From assembly GCF_001647715.1 (NCBI RefSeq), contig NZ_CP015600.1, positions 4,774,001 to 4,838,000 of the forward strand: a stretch of DNA of 64,000 nucleotides, read 5' to 3'. Shown in pieces: positions 44,343 through 52,499 of this stretch (its first letter is position 1; each line of letters begins with the position of its first letter). Both the position numbers and the translations under genes were made by a program. The notes under the pieces are model-generated. The model made no database searches. It was not told where the DNA came from and worked only from the letters and a program-made list of their open reading frames with translations. Source of the DNA: Pseudomonas antarctica. Its GTDB lineage: Bacteria; Pseudomonadota; Gammaproteobacteria; Pseudomonadales; Pseudomonadaceae.

Positions 44343-44801
44343 TTAGGCTCCGACTTCTCCGTTTCGCTCCTGCGCAACAGGACAGGTCTCGACCTTTGCC
44401 ATCAGGTGGGTGAGGGTTTCGAGGTCCGGCAATGGCAAAGCACTGATCAGCACCTTGTGTTGACGGCATACCAGAAGCGAGGGTACGCCCCGTTGCTGAT
44501 CATCGTAAATCAATGCATAACGAATATGCGGGTTGTCCATGCAGAAAGAAAACAGATCAAATTTCACCCCCTTCACCAATGAGGCGTTGATAATCAACAG
44601 GTCCAGAGGCTCGCGGTCGTACTCCACCGCACTAAATACCTGCACCAGTTGATGCAAGGGTGCAATACGGTAATAACCCAAATGGTTCAGGTCCCGTTCA
44701 ATCCTCAACCGGTAAAAGTGTTGTTCATCTGCGATCAGAATTCGTAGCGCTTTATTCGGCCTTATTCGCATCCTCGCGATCACTCTCAAGTTTTCCATCA
44801 C
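44343..44801 (-). CDS. Pseudo-receiver (REC-like) protein of the fimbrial operon
   Basis: This 152-aa protein folds like a response-regulator receiver (RILIADEQHFYRLRIERDL at the start of beta-1). At the end of beta-3, however, LDLLIINASL has Asn where the phosphorylated Asp should be. It can therefore not be phosphorylated in the usual way, but may bind a partner. Its ATG overlaps the adhesin stop (ATGA), making it the fifth gene of the fimbrial operon. A receiver-like gene there is unusual and points to regulatory feedback on fimbriation. Confidence 0.7.
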   Translation of the reverse strand: MMENLRVIARMRIRPNKALRILIADEQHFYRLRIERDLNHLGYYRIAPLHQLVQVFSAVEYDREPLDLLIINASLVKGVKFDLFSFCMDNPHIRYALIYDDQQRGVPSLLVCRQHKVLISALPLPDLETLTHLMAKVETCPVAQERNGEVGA

Positions 44802-45919
44802 TGATAGATAATCGTAAACGTCGCCGACGCATTGGCCGGCCCCGGCATGACCTTGGCCTGCGTTTGCAAATAGCGGGCACGCAACGGGATTGAATAGCTG
44901 CTCTCGGTCGTTCGCAGGACCAGGCCACTGTTCTGATTGGTAGACAAAGGCAACCCACTGCCGTTAGTGGTCGCGATCTGCACGCCTACGCCGGTGGCGG
45001 CAGGTGAGCTGCCGGTGGCCGATGGGTCGAGGCTCAGCACGCCAGTGCCGGCGTTGATCGCCGCCCGTGCCGGGTCAATGCGATATTGCAGGGTGTTGTT
45101 GACCAGGGTGCCACTGGTGCCCGTGCCGGTGGGCGCGTTGCCGCTCTGGGAAATCCAACCTGGCCCTGCGGTGCTGAATGTTCCCGTAAACGCCGGACAG
45201 TCATTCAATTGAATGGCAAAATCGACCCAGCCGCTGGCCGTGTTTATTCCGGTAAATGTCTTGGTCTGATGCGTGCCCATAGGGACTGTCACATCCGGCG
45301 TACTGCAGGTGCGCGAGACAATCTGGATACTGCCGGAGATGCCCATCTTGAACCCCAACATTCTGGCATCGCCAAAATTGCCAAACAGGCTCACGGTCGG
45401 CAACGTGCTGCCCATTAACACTCCCGGGGAGATATCGCCTATCTTGATGAGGATCAATTCATAATTGGATGGACCATCAAAAGGAACCAGGCACCTCCAG
45501 CCCGCCGAACACGTGGTCCATGATGGGCTACTTTGCCTTGGTAGCGGGCCGCCCGTGCTGTTAAAGGCGACCCCGAGCCCCGGAATCCTGGTTCTGTAGA
45601 CTTTGTTGGCGTAGGTTCCGCTGGACCAACTGGCCAGTGAATTGTTCTCAAGAGTCATCTCCATCCATTGTTGAAACGGGGCATACAGGCACTCTAGCTT
45701 CACTGCCTGGCCCGCCGCCATGCTGAACTTCTGTCGATACACCTCAGTGCCCACCGGCACATCGCGCCCAACGCTGATGGAGGATATCTGCAACGGCATG
45801 TCGCCCACCGCCGGCTGAATACCGTTCATGTAGGTACAGGTGACTGCCATGGCCGTGTTGGCAGCGGCCCACAGCGCCATGACCGCCAATCCCGATTTGA
45901 TCAAAGCCCTGATGTTCAT
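44798..45919 (-). CDS. Fimbrial tip adhesin / minor fimbrial subunit (FimH-like)
   Basis: This 373-aa protein has a signal peptide (MNIRALIKSGLAVMALWAAA, cut after AMA), an N-terminal receptor-binding-type domain and a C-terminal pilin domain with paired cysteines (CSTPDVTVPMGTH, then LNDCPAF) and the aromatic end FTIIYQ expected for donor-strand exchange. It is the two-domain tip adhesin of a chaperone-usher fimbria. Start at ATG 45919 overlaps the usher stop by four bases. Confidence 0.88.
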   Translation of the reverse strand: MNIRALIKSGLAVMALWAAANTAMAVTCTYMNGIQPAVGDMPLQISSISVGRDVPVGTEVYRQKFSMAAGQAVKLECLYAPFQQWMEMTLENNSLASWSSGTYANKVYRTRIPGLGVAFNSTGGPLPRQSSPSWTTCSAGWRCLVPFDGPSNYELILIKIGDISPGVLMGSTLPTVSLFGNFGDARMLGFKMGISGSIQIVSRTCSTPDVTVPMGTHQTKTFTGINTASGWVDFAIQLNDCPAFTGTFSTAGPGWISQSGNAPTGTGTSGTLVNNTLQYRIDPARAAINAGTGVLSLDPSATGSSPAATGVGVQIATTNGSGLPLSTNQNSGLVLRTTESSYSIPLRARYLQTQAKVMPGPANASATFTIIYQ

Positions 45920-48513
45920 AACGGTACCTTTTGCATAGTGTTGGGCCGCACGCTGTTCGCGACCTGTTTGCCTGCCGCACACACGGCGTCCAGCTGTTGC
46001 AACTGCTGCCCCTCACCTGGGCCCGGCGGAATGGCCAACGCGCACTGCTGATGGGCTTTGCTGCCCCAGTTGATCAGCAATTGACGGGTGTCCGGCTTGA
46101 TCCGCGCATAGAGCTGGCCACCCTGCCCGACCATACCGACCGTGGCGCCTTCGCCATCAGTTACGCCGGCGCCGAACGGCAAGCTGCTGCCATCGTCCAG
46201 GCGCACATTGAGCAGCACCGCACGGCCCTGGTTGGTGGTGTATTTGAGGTGCACCACGGCACCGGCACGTGGTGCGACTTGCTGGCTGGTTTCGTTGAAT
46301 TCGACGTCCAGGGAGCTGCCGGCCGGGTCAATGGCCACTTCATTCAACTCATATGGGCGCAAGTACGGCACCACAGCATTGCCACTCCCGTCGAGCCTCA
46401 GGCCTGGGTAACCGGAAACTTTGGCGCCCTGCGCACCGGGCGCACTGATCACTGCCATGGTTTCGCCGCGATAAGGCGACAACGTCACACCTTCGGAGTG
46501 AGCCACCACCGTGCCGCTGGCGCCCAGGGACGTGCTGGTATACCCATCGCCATAGCCCAATGCGGCATTGAGCATGGCCCGGGCGCCGGTGTACTGCCCG
46601 TTGAACGCAGCGCTCTTGCTGCTACTGCCGCCATCGTGCCCGAAGGTAGCGCCGTAGCCATACTGGCGGTCTTCGCCGGCAGTACCACTGATACCGACCT
46701 GCTCGCTGTAGTTGCCGCGGGTGTCACGGCCAACCTGGGCGGTCATCTGCGGTCCATAACCCGAGCCGCCGAGTTCCAGGGGCATGCTCATGGTCAGCAG
46801 AAAACTGTTCTCCATGTCGCCCATGCCCACACGGCTGCGGTTGGCATTCACACTGAAACTCACGCGGTTGAATTGCTTGCTATAGCTGAACTGGTATTGC
46901 ACGTCGCTGCCCGGCTGGTTCCAGTAGTTCTGGGCATAGCCGCTGATAGTCACTTGGCCCCAAGGCCCGAGCGTCTGGTCGGCGGTGATGGACAGGCGGC
47001 TACGCGGGCGCCCAAATAAGCGGGTATCCCAGCCATTTTTCTCGGCATCCAGCAGTTGCACTGCATTGCTGAAATCCAGGTAGTCACCGGTAGAAAACCG
47101 ATAAGCCGCCACCGAAAAGTTACTGCCGGTGCTGAGTACGTTCTTGCTGTAGGACACGCGCATGCTCTGCCCTTTGGCGGTACCGCCAGCCAGCTCGGTC
47201 TGAGCATGAGTCACGTCGACCGCCATGGCACCGATGGGCGTACCGAACGCCACGCCCGTGAGTAACGCCGTGTAGTGGTCGCTCGATTGCACACCACCAA
47301 ACCCGGTGAACGTGTTGTTCAGGCCGTATTGCAAAGTACCTTGCAGCAGGCGTACCTGTTGGTCGACATAGTTGTTGCGGGTTTCACCGGCGGTAAGGCT
47401 GAAACGCGCGGTTCCTGGGCGCAGCAACTGGCTGACCGAGGCATAGGGCACGATAAAGTTCTGTTCCGTGCCGTCTGCCTCGGCAACGCTCACATTGAGG
47501 TCGCCGCCGTAGCCGGTGGAGTACAGGTCGTCGATCACAAAGGCACCGGGCGCTACAGTGGTTTCCAGCAATACGTTGCCGGACTGGCGAATGGTGACCC
47601 GCGCGTTGGTGCGCGCAATGCCACGGATGACCGGGGCATAACCGCGCATGGAGTCGGGCAGCATCCGGTCGTCGCTGGCCAACTGCACGCCGCGAAAGGA
47701 CAATGTGTCGAAGATCTCGCCGCTGGTGTTGGACTCCCCCGCCGTGAACTGGCTTTTCAGCGCAGTGATATCGCGCTGTACGTAAGTGTCCAGGGCTTGG
47801 TATTTGTTGCCCTGGCGCGACTGCCAGCTCATCGACGCGTTGTGGCGCAGGCGCCAGTCACCCAGATTGAGGCCGGCGTTGAGGCCCATGAAAGCCGAGT
47901 CATAGTTACCGGAGCGGGTGCGGTTCCGATTAGCGTTAAAGTTGTAACTGAGCATGCCTGCAGTAACCCCGCGGTCCCACAGTTCAGGGCTGACATAGCC
48001 CCGGGAATTACGCTTCAAGGCCGCTTGGGGAATGCTGAGGTCGAGCGCCTGGTTCTCGGGCGAAAAGTTCGCGCTGGCGCCTTGGATCAAACTGCCCAGT
48101 GCCACGCAGCCCTGACTACCGAGCGCCTGACTGGCCTCGGGTGGCAACTTGGACATTTCCACGCCCTGGCGCTCAAGCAACCCATGATCCATGCACACCA
48201 CCGGCTTGCTGCCGTCGGGCTGGGCCTCAATGCGGATGTCCTGGCGGCTGTTCAACTGGCCATTGAGCAAAACGTCGGCGCGGTACTGTCCTGGCGTCAC
48301 CGGGTTACCGGCCTGGTATTTACCGAGGTCAAGATTGCGTGAATCCTCAGGCAGAAACGCGTCGTTGAACTGCACCTCTTGCGCCAACACCCCTTGCACT
48401 CCCCATGCACCAGGAGTAACGGCCAATACCCTGAGTATCAAGGTCGTAAGCGGATTCAAGGCAAAGCGAGGCTGCGCCCGCAGGGCAAGCCTGGAGCTGG
48501 AAGAGGTTGGCAT
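45916..48513 (-). CDS. Fimbrial outer-membrane usher (FimD/PapC family)
   Basis: This 865-aa protein has an N-terminal extension/signal region, then VQFNDAFLPEDSRNLDLGKY of the usher N-terminal domain, the 24-strand barrel and plug, and a C-terminal domain with a Cys pair (HQQCALAI and LDAVCAAG). Ushers catalyse assembly and secretion of chaperone-bound subunits. The order major subunit-chaperone-usher-adhesin is that of Cup-type operons. Length is typical (about 830-870 aa). Confidence 0.93.
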   Translation of the reverse strand: MPTSSSSRLALRAQPRFALNPLTTLILRVLAVTPGAWGVQGVLAQEVQFNDAFLPEDSRNLDLGKYQAGNPVTPGQYRADVLLNGQLNSRQDIRIEAQPDGSKPVVCMDHGLLERQGVEMSKLPPEASQALGSQGCVALGSLIQGASANFSPENQALDLSIPQAALKRNSRGYVSPELWDRGVTAGMLSYNFNANRNRTRSGNYDSAFMGLNAGLNLGDWRLRHNASMSWQSRQGNKYQALDTYVQRDITALKSQFTAGESNTSGEIFDTLSFRGVQLASDDRMLPDSMRGYAPVIRGIARTNARVTIRQSGNVLLETTVAPGAFVIDDLYSTGYGGDLNVSVAEADGTEQNFIVPYASVSQLLRPGTARFSLTAGETRNNYVDQQVRLLQGTLQYGLNNTFTGFGGVQSSDHYTALLTGVAFGTPIGAMAVDVTHAQTELAGGTAKGQSMRVSYSKNVLSTGSNFSVAAYRFSTGDYLDFSNAVQLLDAEKNGWDTRLFGRPRSRLSITADQTLGPWGQVTISGYAQNYWNQPGSDVQYQFSYSKQFNRVSFSVNANRSRVGMGDMENSFLLTMSMPLELGGSGYGPQMTAQVGRDTRGNYSEQVGISGTAGEDRQYGYGATFGHDGGSSSKSAAFNGQYTGARAMLNAALGYGDGYTSTSLGASGTVVAHSEGVTLSPYRGETMAVISAPGAQGAKVSGYPGLRLDGSGNAVVPYLRPYELNEVAIDPAGSSLDVEFNETSQQVAPRAGAVVHLKYTTNQGRAVLLNVRLDDGSSLPFGAGVTDGEGATVGMVGQGGQLYARIKPDTRQLLINWGSKAHQQCALAIPPGPGEGQQLQQLDAVCAAGKQVANSVRPNTMQKVPL

Positions 48514-48546
48514 AATTGACTCGCGGGTAAAAACGTCAGGGATTGA

Positions 48547-49293
48547 TCAGGGCTTGAGTGCTTTCCGAGTCGGGATCAGCGCGCCGTAATCATTGATGGC
48601 ACTGAACTCCACTTGGGCATCGGCGGCAGGTCGAGTCTTGAGGGTTGGCAGCGGGAACTGCCGGGTTTCGCCCGGGGCAACCATCCCATCCTCACTGCGA
48701 GCGCGCGTAGCACCTTGCACCAGGTCCAATTCGACCATCGACACGTAGAACGCCGACGGGTTGAACGCTTGCAACGCCAGGCCCACGCCATCAGGGATCG
48801 ACACCACTTGCCATTGCACCTGTTCAATCGCTTCAGTGGCGGTTCCAGGCAATCCGGTGGGGCGGTAGAACAGCTTGATACGCGAGCGGAATGCCATTTG
48901 CAGGGTGTTGAGGTCTGCGCCGGCTTCGGGCTTTGGCGGAATCTCCAACACGTTGAGCCAGAATATTGATTCTTTGTCGGGGGCAAGTGCAGCGCCCGTG
49001 AACATTACACGCAGGCTTTGGCCTTTGGCCGGGTCGATACGCGCCACCGGTGGCGAAAGCAGAAACGGCGCCTTAGAACTGGTGGGGGTGGAGGTCACAC
49101 TGCCGGTGTCGATCCACGCCTGCATCAGCGCAGGTTGCGTGCCGTTGTTGTTGAGTTTTACGGTGACTTCCTTCTGGCCTGCCGGGTAGATCACCCGAGT
49201 GCCGGTGATCACCACACCTGCATTGACCTGAAAACTTGCCAGCACCATGAGGCTTGCCAGCAGTAACTGTTTGAATGGAAGTTTGTAATACAT
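48547..49293 (-). CDS. Periplasmic fimbrial chaperone (PapD/FimC family)
   Basis: This 248-aa protein has a signal peptide (LLLASLMVLASFQVNA), then the two-domain PapD fold with GTRVIYPAGQKEVTVKLNN near the start and PFLLSPPVARIDPAKGQSLRV for the subunit-binding strand. The chaperone caps subunits before delivery to the usher encoded 33 bp downstream. ATG 49293 is the start; 15 upstream in-frame codons lie outside the signal peptide. Confidence 0.92.
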   Translation of the reverse strand: MYYKLPFKQLLLASLMVLASFQVNAGVVITGTRVIYPAGQKEVTVKLNNNGTQPALMQAWIDTGSVTSTPTSSKAPFLLSPPVARIDPAKGQSLRVMFTGAALAPDKESIFWLNVLEIPPKPEAGADLNTLQMAFRSRIKLFYRPTGLPGTATEAIEQVQWQVVSIPDGVGLALQAFNPSAFYVSMVELDLVQGATRARSEDGMVAPGETRQFPLPTLKTRPAADAQVEFSAINDYGALIPTRKALKP

Positions 49294-49365
49294 GACGTTG
49301 TCCCATCGCTGCCAGAAAACACGCCCTTTACATACCAATCAGGGCGTGTGCTCATTGCGCGCGGC

Positions 49366-49914
49366 TTACTGATAGTTGATAGAGTACGTCACGTTACTGA
49401 TAACAGTACCTGGCGTAGTTGCTGCCTGTGCGTAGTACTGAACGGAGTACGGCAGGTCTGCACTCAGGGTGGTCGAATTGATGCTGATACGGCTGGTAGA
49501 AGCAACTTGCCCGGTATCGCCGGCTTTGATCGGATTACCATTAGAGGCGTCAACTAGTTGCAGTTGAGCCTTGGTGGCAGTGCCGCTCAAGTTCTTCAGA
49601 TTGCCGCTGGCCGGGTCAACTGAAGCGCCGGCTTCAAAGAACGCAGAAGCGGTTTTCAGTGCAGCAGAGCACTTGCTCAGTTGAATGCTGAAACCGGTCT
49701 GGCCTGCCACTTGGCCGAGTGAGGCAAGCGAAGCGGTGGAGATCGTCGGCAACGTAACAGTGCTGCCCGCGGAGCCGGCAGCACCATTGACCGCAACCTG
49801 GCAGGTTTCAGCTTTCAGTTCGCCGTTAAAATTGATGGTGCCGTCCGACGCCATGGCGGCGGAGGTGGCGGTGGCTGCGACCAGTACAGCGAGGGCGCGG
49901 GCTTTGTAATCCAT
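49366..49914 (-). CDS. Major fimbrial subunit (type 1 fimbrial protein)
   Basis: This 182-aa pilin has a signal peptide ending AAMA and an N-terminal donor strand TINFNGELKAETC. The disulfide cysteines are in ETCQV and LSKCSAAL, and the C-terminus is aromatic (NVTYSINYQ). It is first in the operon, as expected for the most abundant subunit. A 278-bp gap to the sensor kinase gene upstream should hold the fimbrial promoter. ATG 49914 is chosen, with the signal peptide starting there. Confidence 0.92.
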   Translation of the reverse strand: MDYKARALAVLVAATATSAAMASDGTINFNGELKAETCQVAVNGAAGSAGSTVTLPTISTASLASLGQVAGQTGFSIQLSKCSAALKTASAFFEAGASVDPASGNLKNLSGTATKAQLQLVDASNGNPIKAGDTGQVASTSRISINSTTLSADLPYSVQYYAQAATTPGTVISNVTYSINYQ

Positions 49915-50192
49915 GAGGTAACTCCGAAAGAGCAAGGGTCTAAGTAAGTATTGGAGTTTCCTTTTGCAGGACAACCCCCTGTGCTGTTGCGGGGTTAAGT
50001 TTAAGGCGCCGACTGAGCCATCCAAATAGGACTGCTCCGAAAAAACAACTAGCCAGCGTAGATCTCCAACAATTAACTATTCGCGCCCCACGCCTAAGTA
50101 TCAGTTATTGTTTTTATTGATCACGCCGACACTTCGTCAATAGGAGCACTCCTAAAAAACTTGTGCCCCCAGAGAGCAATTTGCAGCAAAAC

Positions 50193-52499
50193 TCAAGAAC
50201 TTAGTCCCACCCACTGTTCAACCAAACAACTGAGATGGCCCGCAATAACCACAGTGGCCCAGTGCCCTTCAGCCTGTAATTCAGGCTCGAGCATTTCGGC
50301 TGTGGCAGCGATATCCGCCCAACCCGCCACTAACGCAGCGTCGTGCAGGCACCGCACGGCCTGCAACGCCAGGCTGCGATCACGCAGGGCTACCGCCTCA
50401 AGCAAACTACTCAGATTCTTGCGCAACGCCTCAGGCCCTCGGGCGTTGGGTAACTGCGTGGGCTGAGCCAGGATAACTTCGCACCACAGCTCAATGGTTT
50501 GTTGCAATGGATCCTGATGAATGGGCTTGCTCAGCGCCCCATCCATTCCGGCATCAAAGCACCGTTCGAGGTGTTCATTGCCGTTAAACCGCGAGACCCC
50601 GATGATCGGGCAATATGTCCGCCGCTGTTGGCGCTCAATCTCACGAAACTCGCTGGCCAGGTTATACCCCTCGGCCTCTGGCAGATCACAATCCATCAAC
50701 ACCAGGTCGACCTTACGTACGCTGAAAAGGCTCAAGCCTTGGGTAATATCCGCCGCTGACAACGGCTCACAACCCAAGTCACTCAGTTGCACCGCCACTA
50801 AGTGCTGATCGATTTTCGTGCCTCCCACTACCAAGACCCGCAACCCCACAGATTCGGGAGCTGTCGATAGTACCGGCGAATCGAGCGCCTCAGCCCATTG
50901 GATGGGCAACATCACCCCGATTTCGGTCCCTTTTCCCAGTGTGCTGCTGAGCGTCAGCTCGCCCTGCATCAATTTCACCAACCGCCGACAAACCACCAGC
51001 CCCAGCCCGGTGCCGCCCTTGCGCTTGTAGGCCTGCTTGTCACGGAAATAGGGTCGGAAAAATGTAGCCTGCGCTTGCTCAGACAAACCGATGCTGCTGT
51101 CGACCACCCGAATCATCAGTTGCCGATCACTCTCAAGCACTTGAAGCTGAACCTCTACCCGGCCGACGTCAGTGACCTTGATGGCATTGAAGATCAGGTT
51201 GCGCAAAATCTGGGCCACGCGCAGCTCATCGAGTAACAAAGGGGCAATAAGTCGCTCACTCGTCACTGTCAGTTCAAGACCTTTTTCCTCGGCATACGGA
51301 CGCTGGCTGTCCACGACGCGTTGGACCAACACACCGAGGTTTACGCTTTCCACGTTGAGTTTTAACTGCCCGGCCTCCATCTTGGAGATATCCAGTACAT
51401 CGTCCACTAAGCGCAATAAGGTTTTGGCGCCATTATTGGCGAGGTCCGCGAAGTGGCGTTGATGTTCATCGAGTGCCGTGTGCTCCAGCAACTCGACAGC
51501 GGCCAGTACCGCATTCATGGGCGAGCGAATTTCATGGCTCATCACCGCCAGGAACATTGCCTTCTCTTGCTCGTTATGGATGGCACGTCGGCGCTGCACG
51601 CGACTTTGCCAAACCAGTGCTACGAGTATCAACACAATGCACAGCAGCAACCACAACTCACCTTCGTAATGATCGGTGATAGCCCTGATGGTCGGAATAT
51701 CCAGGTTCATGTCGGCGAACCAGGCGTCGTAGATCGCCTTGCGCTCTTCCCCCGTGATGGAGGTCAGTACCTTCTCCAGAATCGACAGCAGGATCACATC
51801 ATCATCCCGTACCGCCATGCTCACCCCGGTATGCTGCTGGGGCACCACACCGGAAACCTGCAGTACGCCTTGGTACTGGCGAGACAGGTATGGAATCAGC
51901 AACCATTCTGAAGCAATGGCTGCATCCGCTTTGCCGTCCTTGACCATTTCCATCATGTCTACTGCGTTTTGGGCGGAAATAATCGTGACGCCAGGCGCCT
52001 TCTCCTTCAAAAACTCCGAATAACCTTCACGGCCCAACATCACTAGCCGCTTGCCGGCGAGCTGCTCAAGATCGGAAAAAGGCTCATTGTCAAAACGGCT
52101 GACGAGAATGGTCGAACTGGTGTTGTAAGGCAGGGTATAGAGGACCCCACGATCCTCGGCAGGGTTATCGGAGCGACGCCGTGTAGGCAAGATATCGACC
52201 TCACCGCTGATCAGCATGTCTTTGCGGGCACTGCGTGTCGTAGTCGGCACAGACGTGAAATGCAACCCCGTACGCCGTGCGATCAATCCCAGGTACTTGG
52301 CCGAAAGCCCTCGCAGTTCACCACCGCTGATGTACTCAAAGGGCAACAGGTTTTCAAATACCCCCACACGTAATATCGGGTTAGCCGCAATCCAGTCGAG
52401 TTCCTGTTGCGTGAACGTCAACGTCGGCGGGTTGGCCTGTGCGCCAGCCAAACCAACGTAGCCCAGCAGGACCAGTGCCAGTAAAAGAAGCCGCATCAT
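50193..52499 (-). CDS. BvgS-type hybrid sensor kinase with degenerate receiver and HPt
   Basis: This 768-aa protein has a signal peptide, one periplasmic SBP-type sensor domain, a TM helix (about 280-298), a histidine kinase core (FLAVMSHEIRSPMNAVL), an HATPase domain, a receiver and a C-terminal HPt-like region. The receiver has its phospho-Asp (LVLMDCDLP), but the acidic pocket reads VVGGTK instead of the usual E-D. The HPt phospho-His is Arg in VRCLHDAAL. The relay is thus broken at two points. It is a neighbour paralogue of the intact kinase upstream (ATGA overlap) and may act as its modulator. Confidence 0.9.
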   Translation of the reverse strand: MMRLLLLALVLLGYVGLAGAQANPPTLTFTQQELDWIAANPILRVGVFENLLPFEYISGGELRGLSAKYLGLIARRTGLHFTSVPTTTRSARKDMLISGEVDILPTRRRSDNPAEDRGVLYTLPYNTSSTILVSRFDNEPFSDLEQLAGKRLVMLGREGYSEFLKEKAPGVTIISAQNAVDMMEMVKDGKADAAIASEWLLIPYLSRQYQGVLQVSGVVPQQHTGVSMAVRDDDVILLSILEKVLTSITGEERKAIYDAWFADMNLDIPTIRAITDHYEGELWLLLCIVLILVALVWQSRVQRRRAIHNEQEKAMFLAVMSHEIRSPMNAVLAAVELLEHTALDEHQRHFADLANNGAKTLLRLVDDVLDISKMEAGQLKLNVESVNLGVLVQRVVDSQRPYAEEKGLELTVTSERLIAPLLLDELRVAQILRNLIFNAIKVTDVGRVEVQLQVLESDRQLMIRVVDSSIGLSEQAQATFFRPYFRDKQAYKRKGGTGLGLVVCRRLVKLMQGELTLSSTLGKGTEIGVMLPIQWAEALDSPVLSTAPESVGLRVLVVGGTKIDQHLVAVQLSDLGCEPLSAADITQGLSLFSVRKVDLVLMDCDLPEAEGYNLASEFREIERQQRRTYCPIIGVSRFNGNEHLERCFDAGMDGALSKPIHQDPLQQTIELWCEVILAQPTQLPNARGPEALRKNLSSLLEAVALRDRSLALQAVRCLHDAALVAGWADIAATAEMLEPELQAEGHWATVVIAGHLSCLVEQWVGLSS

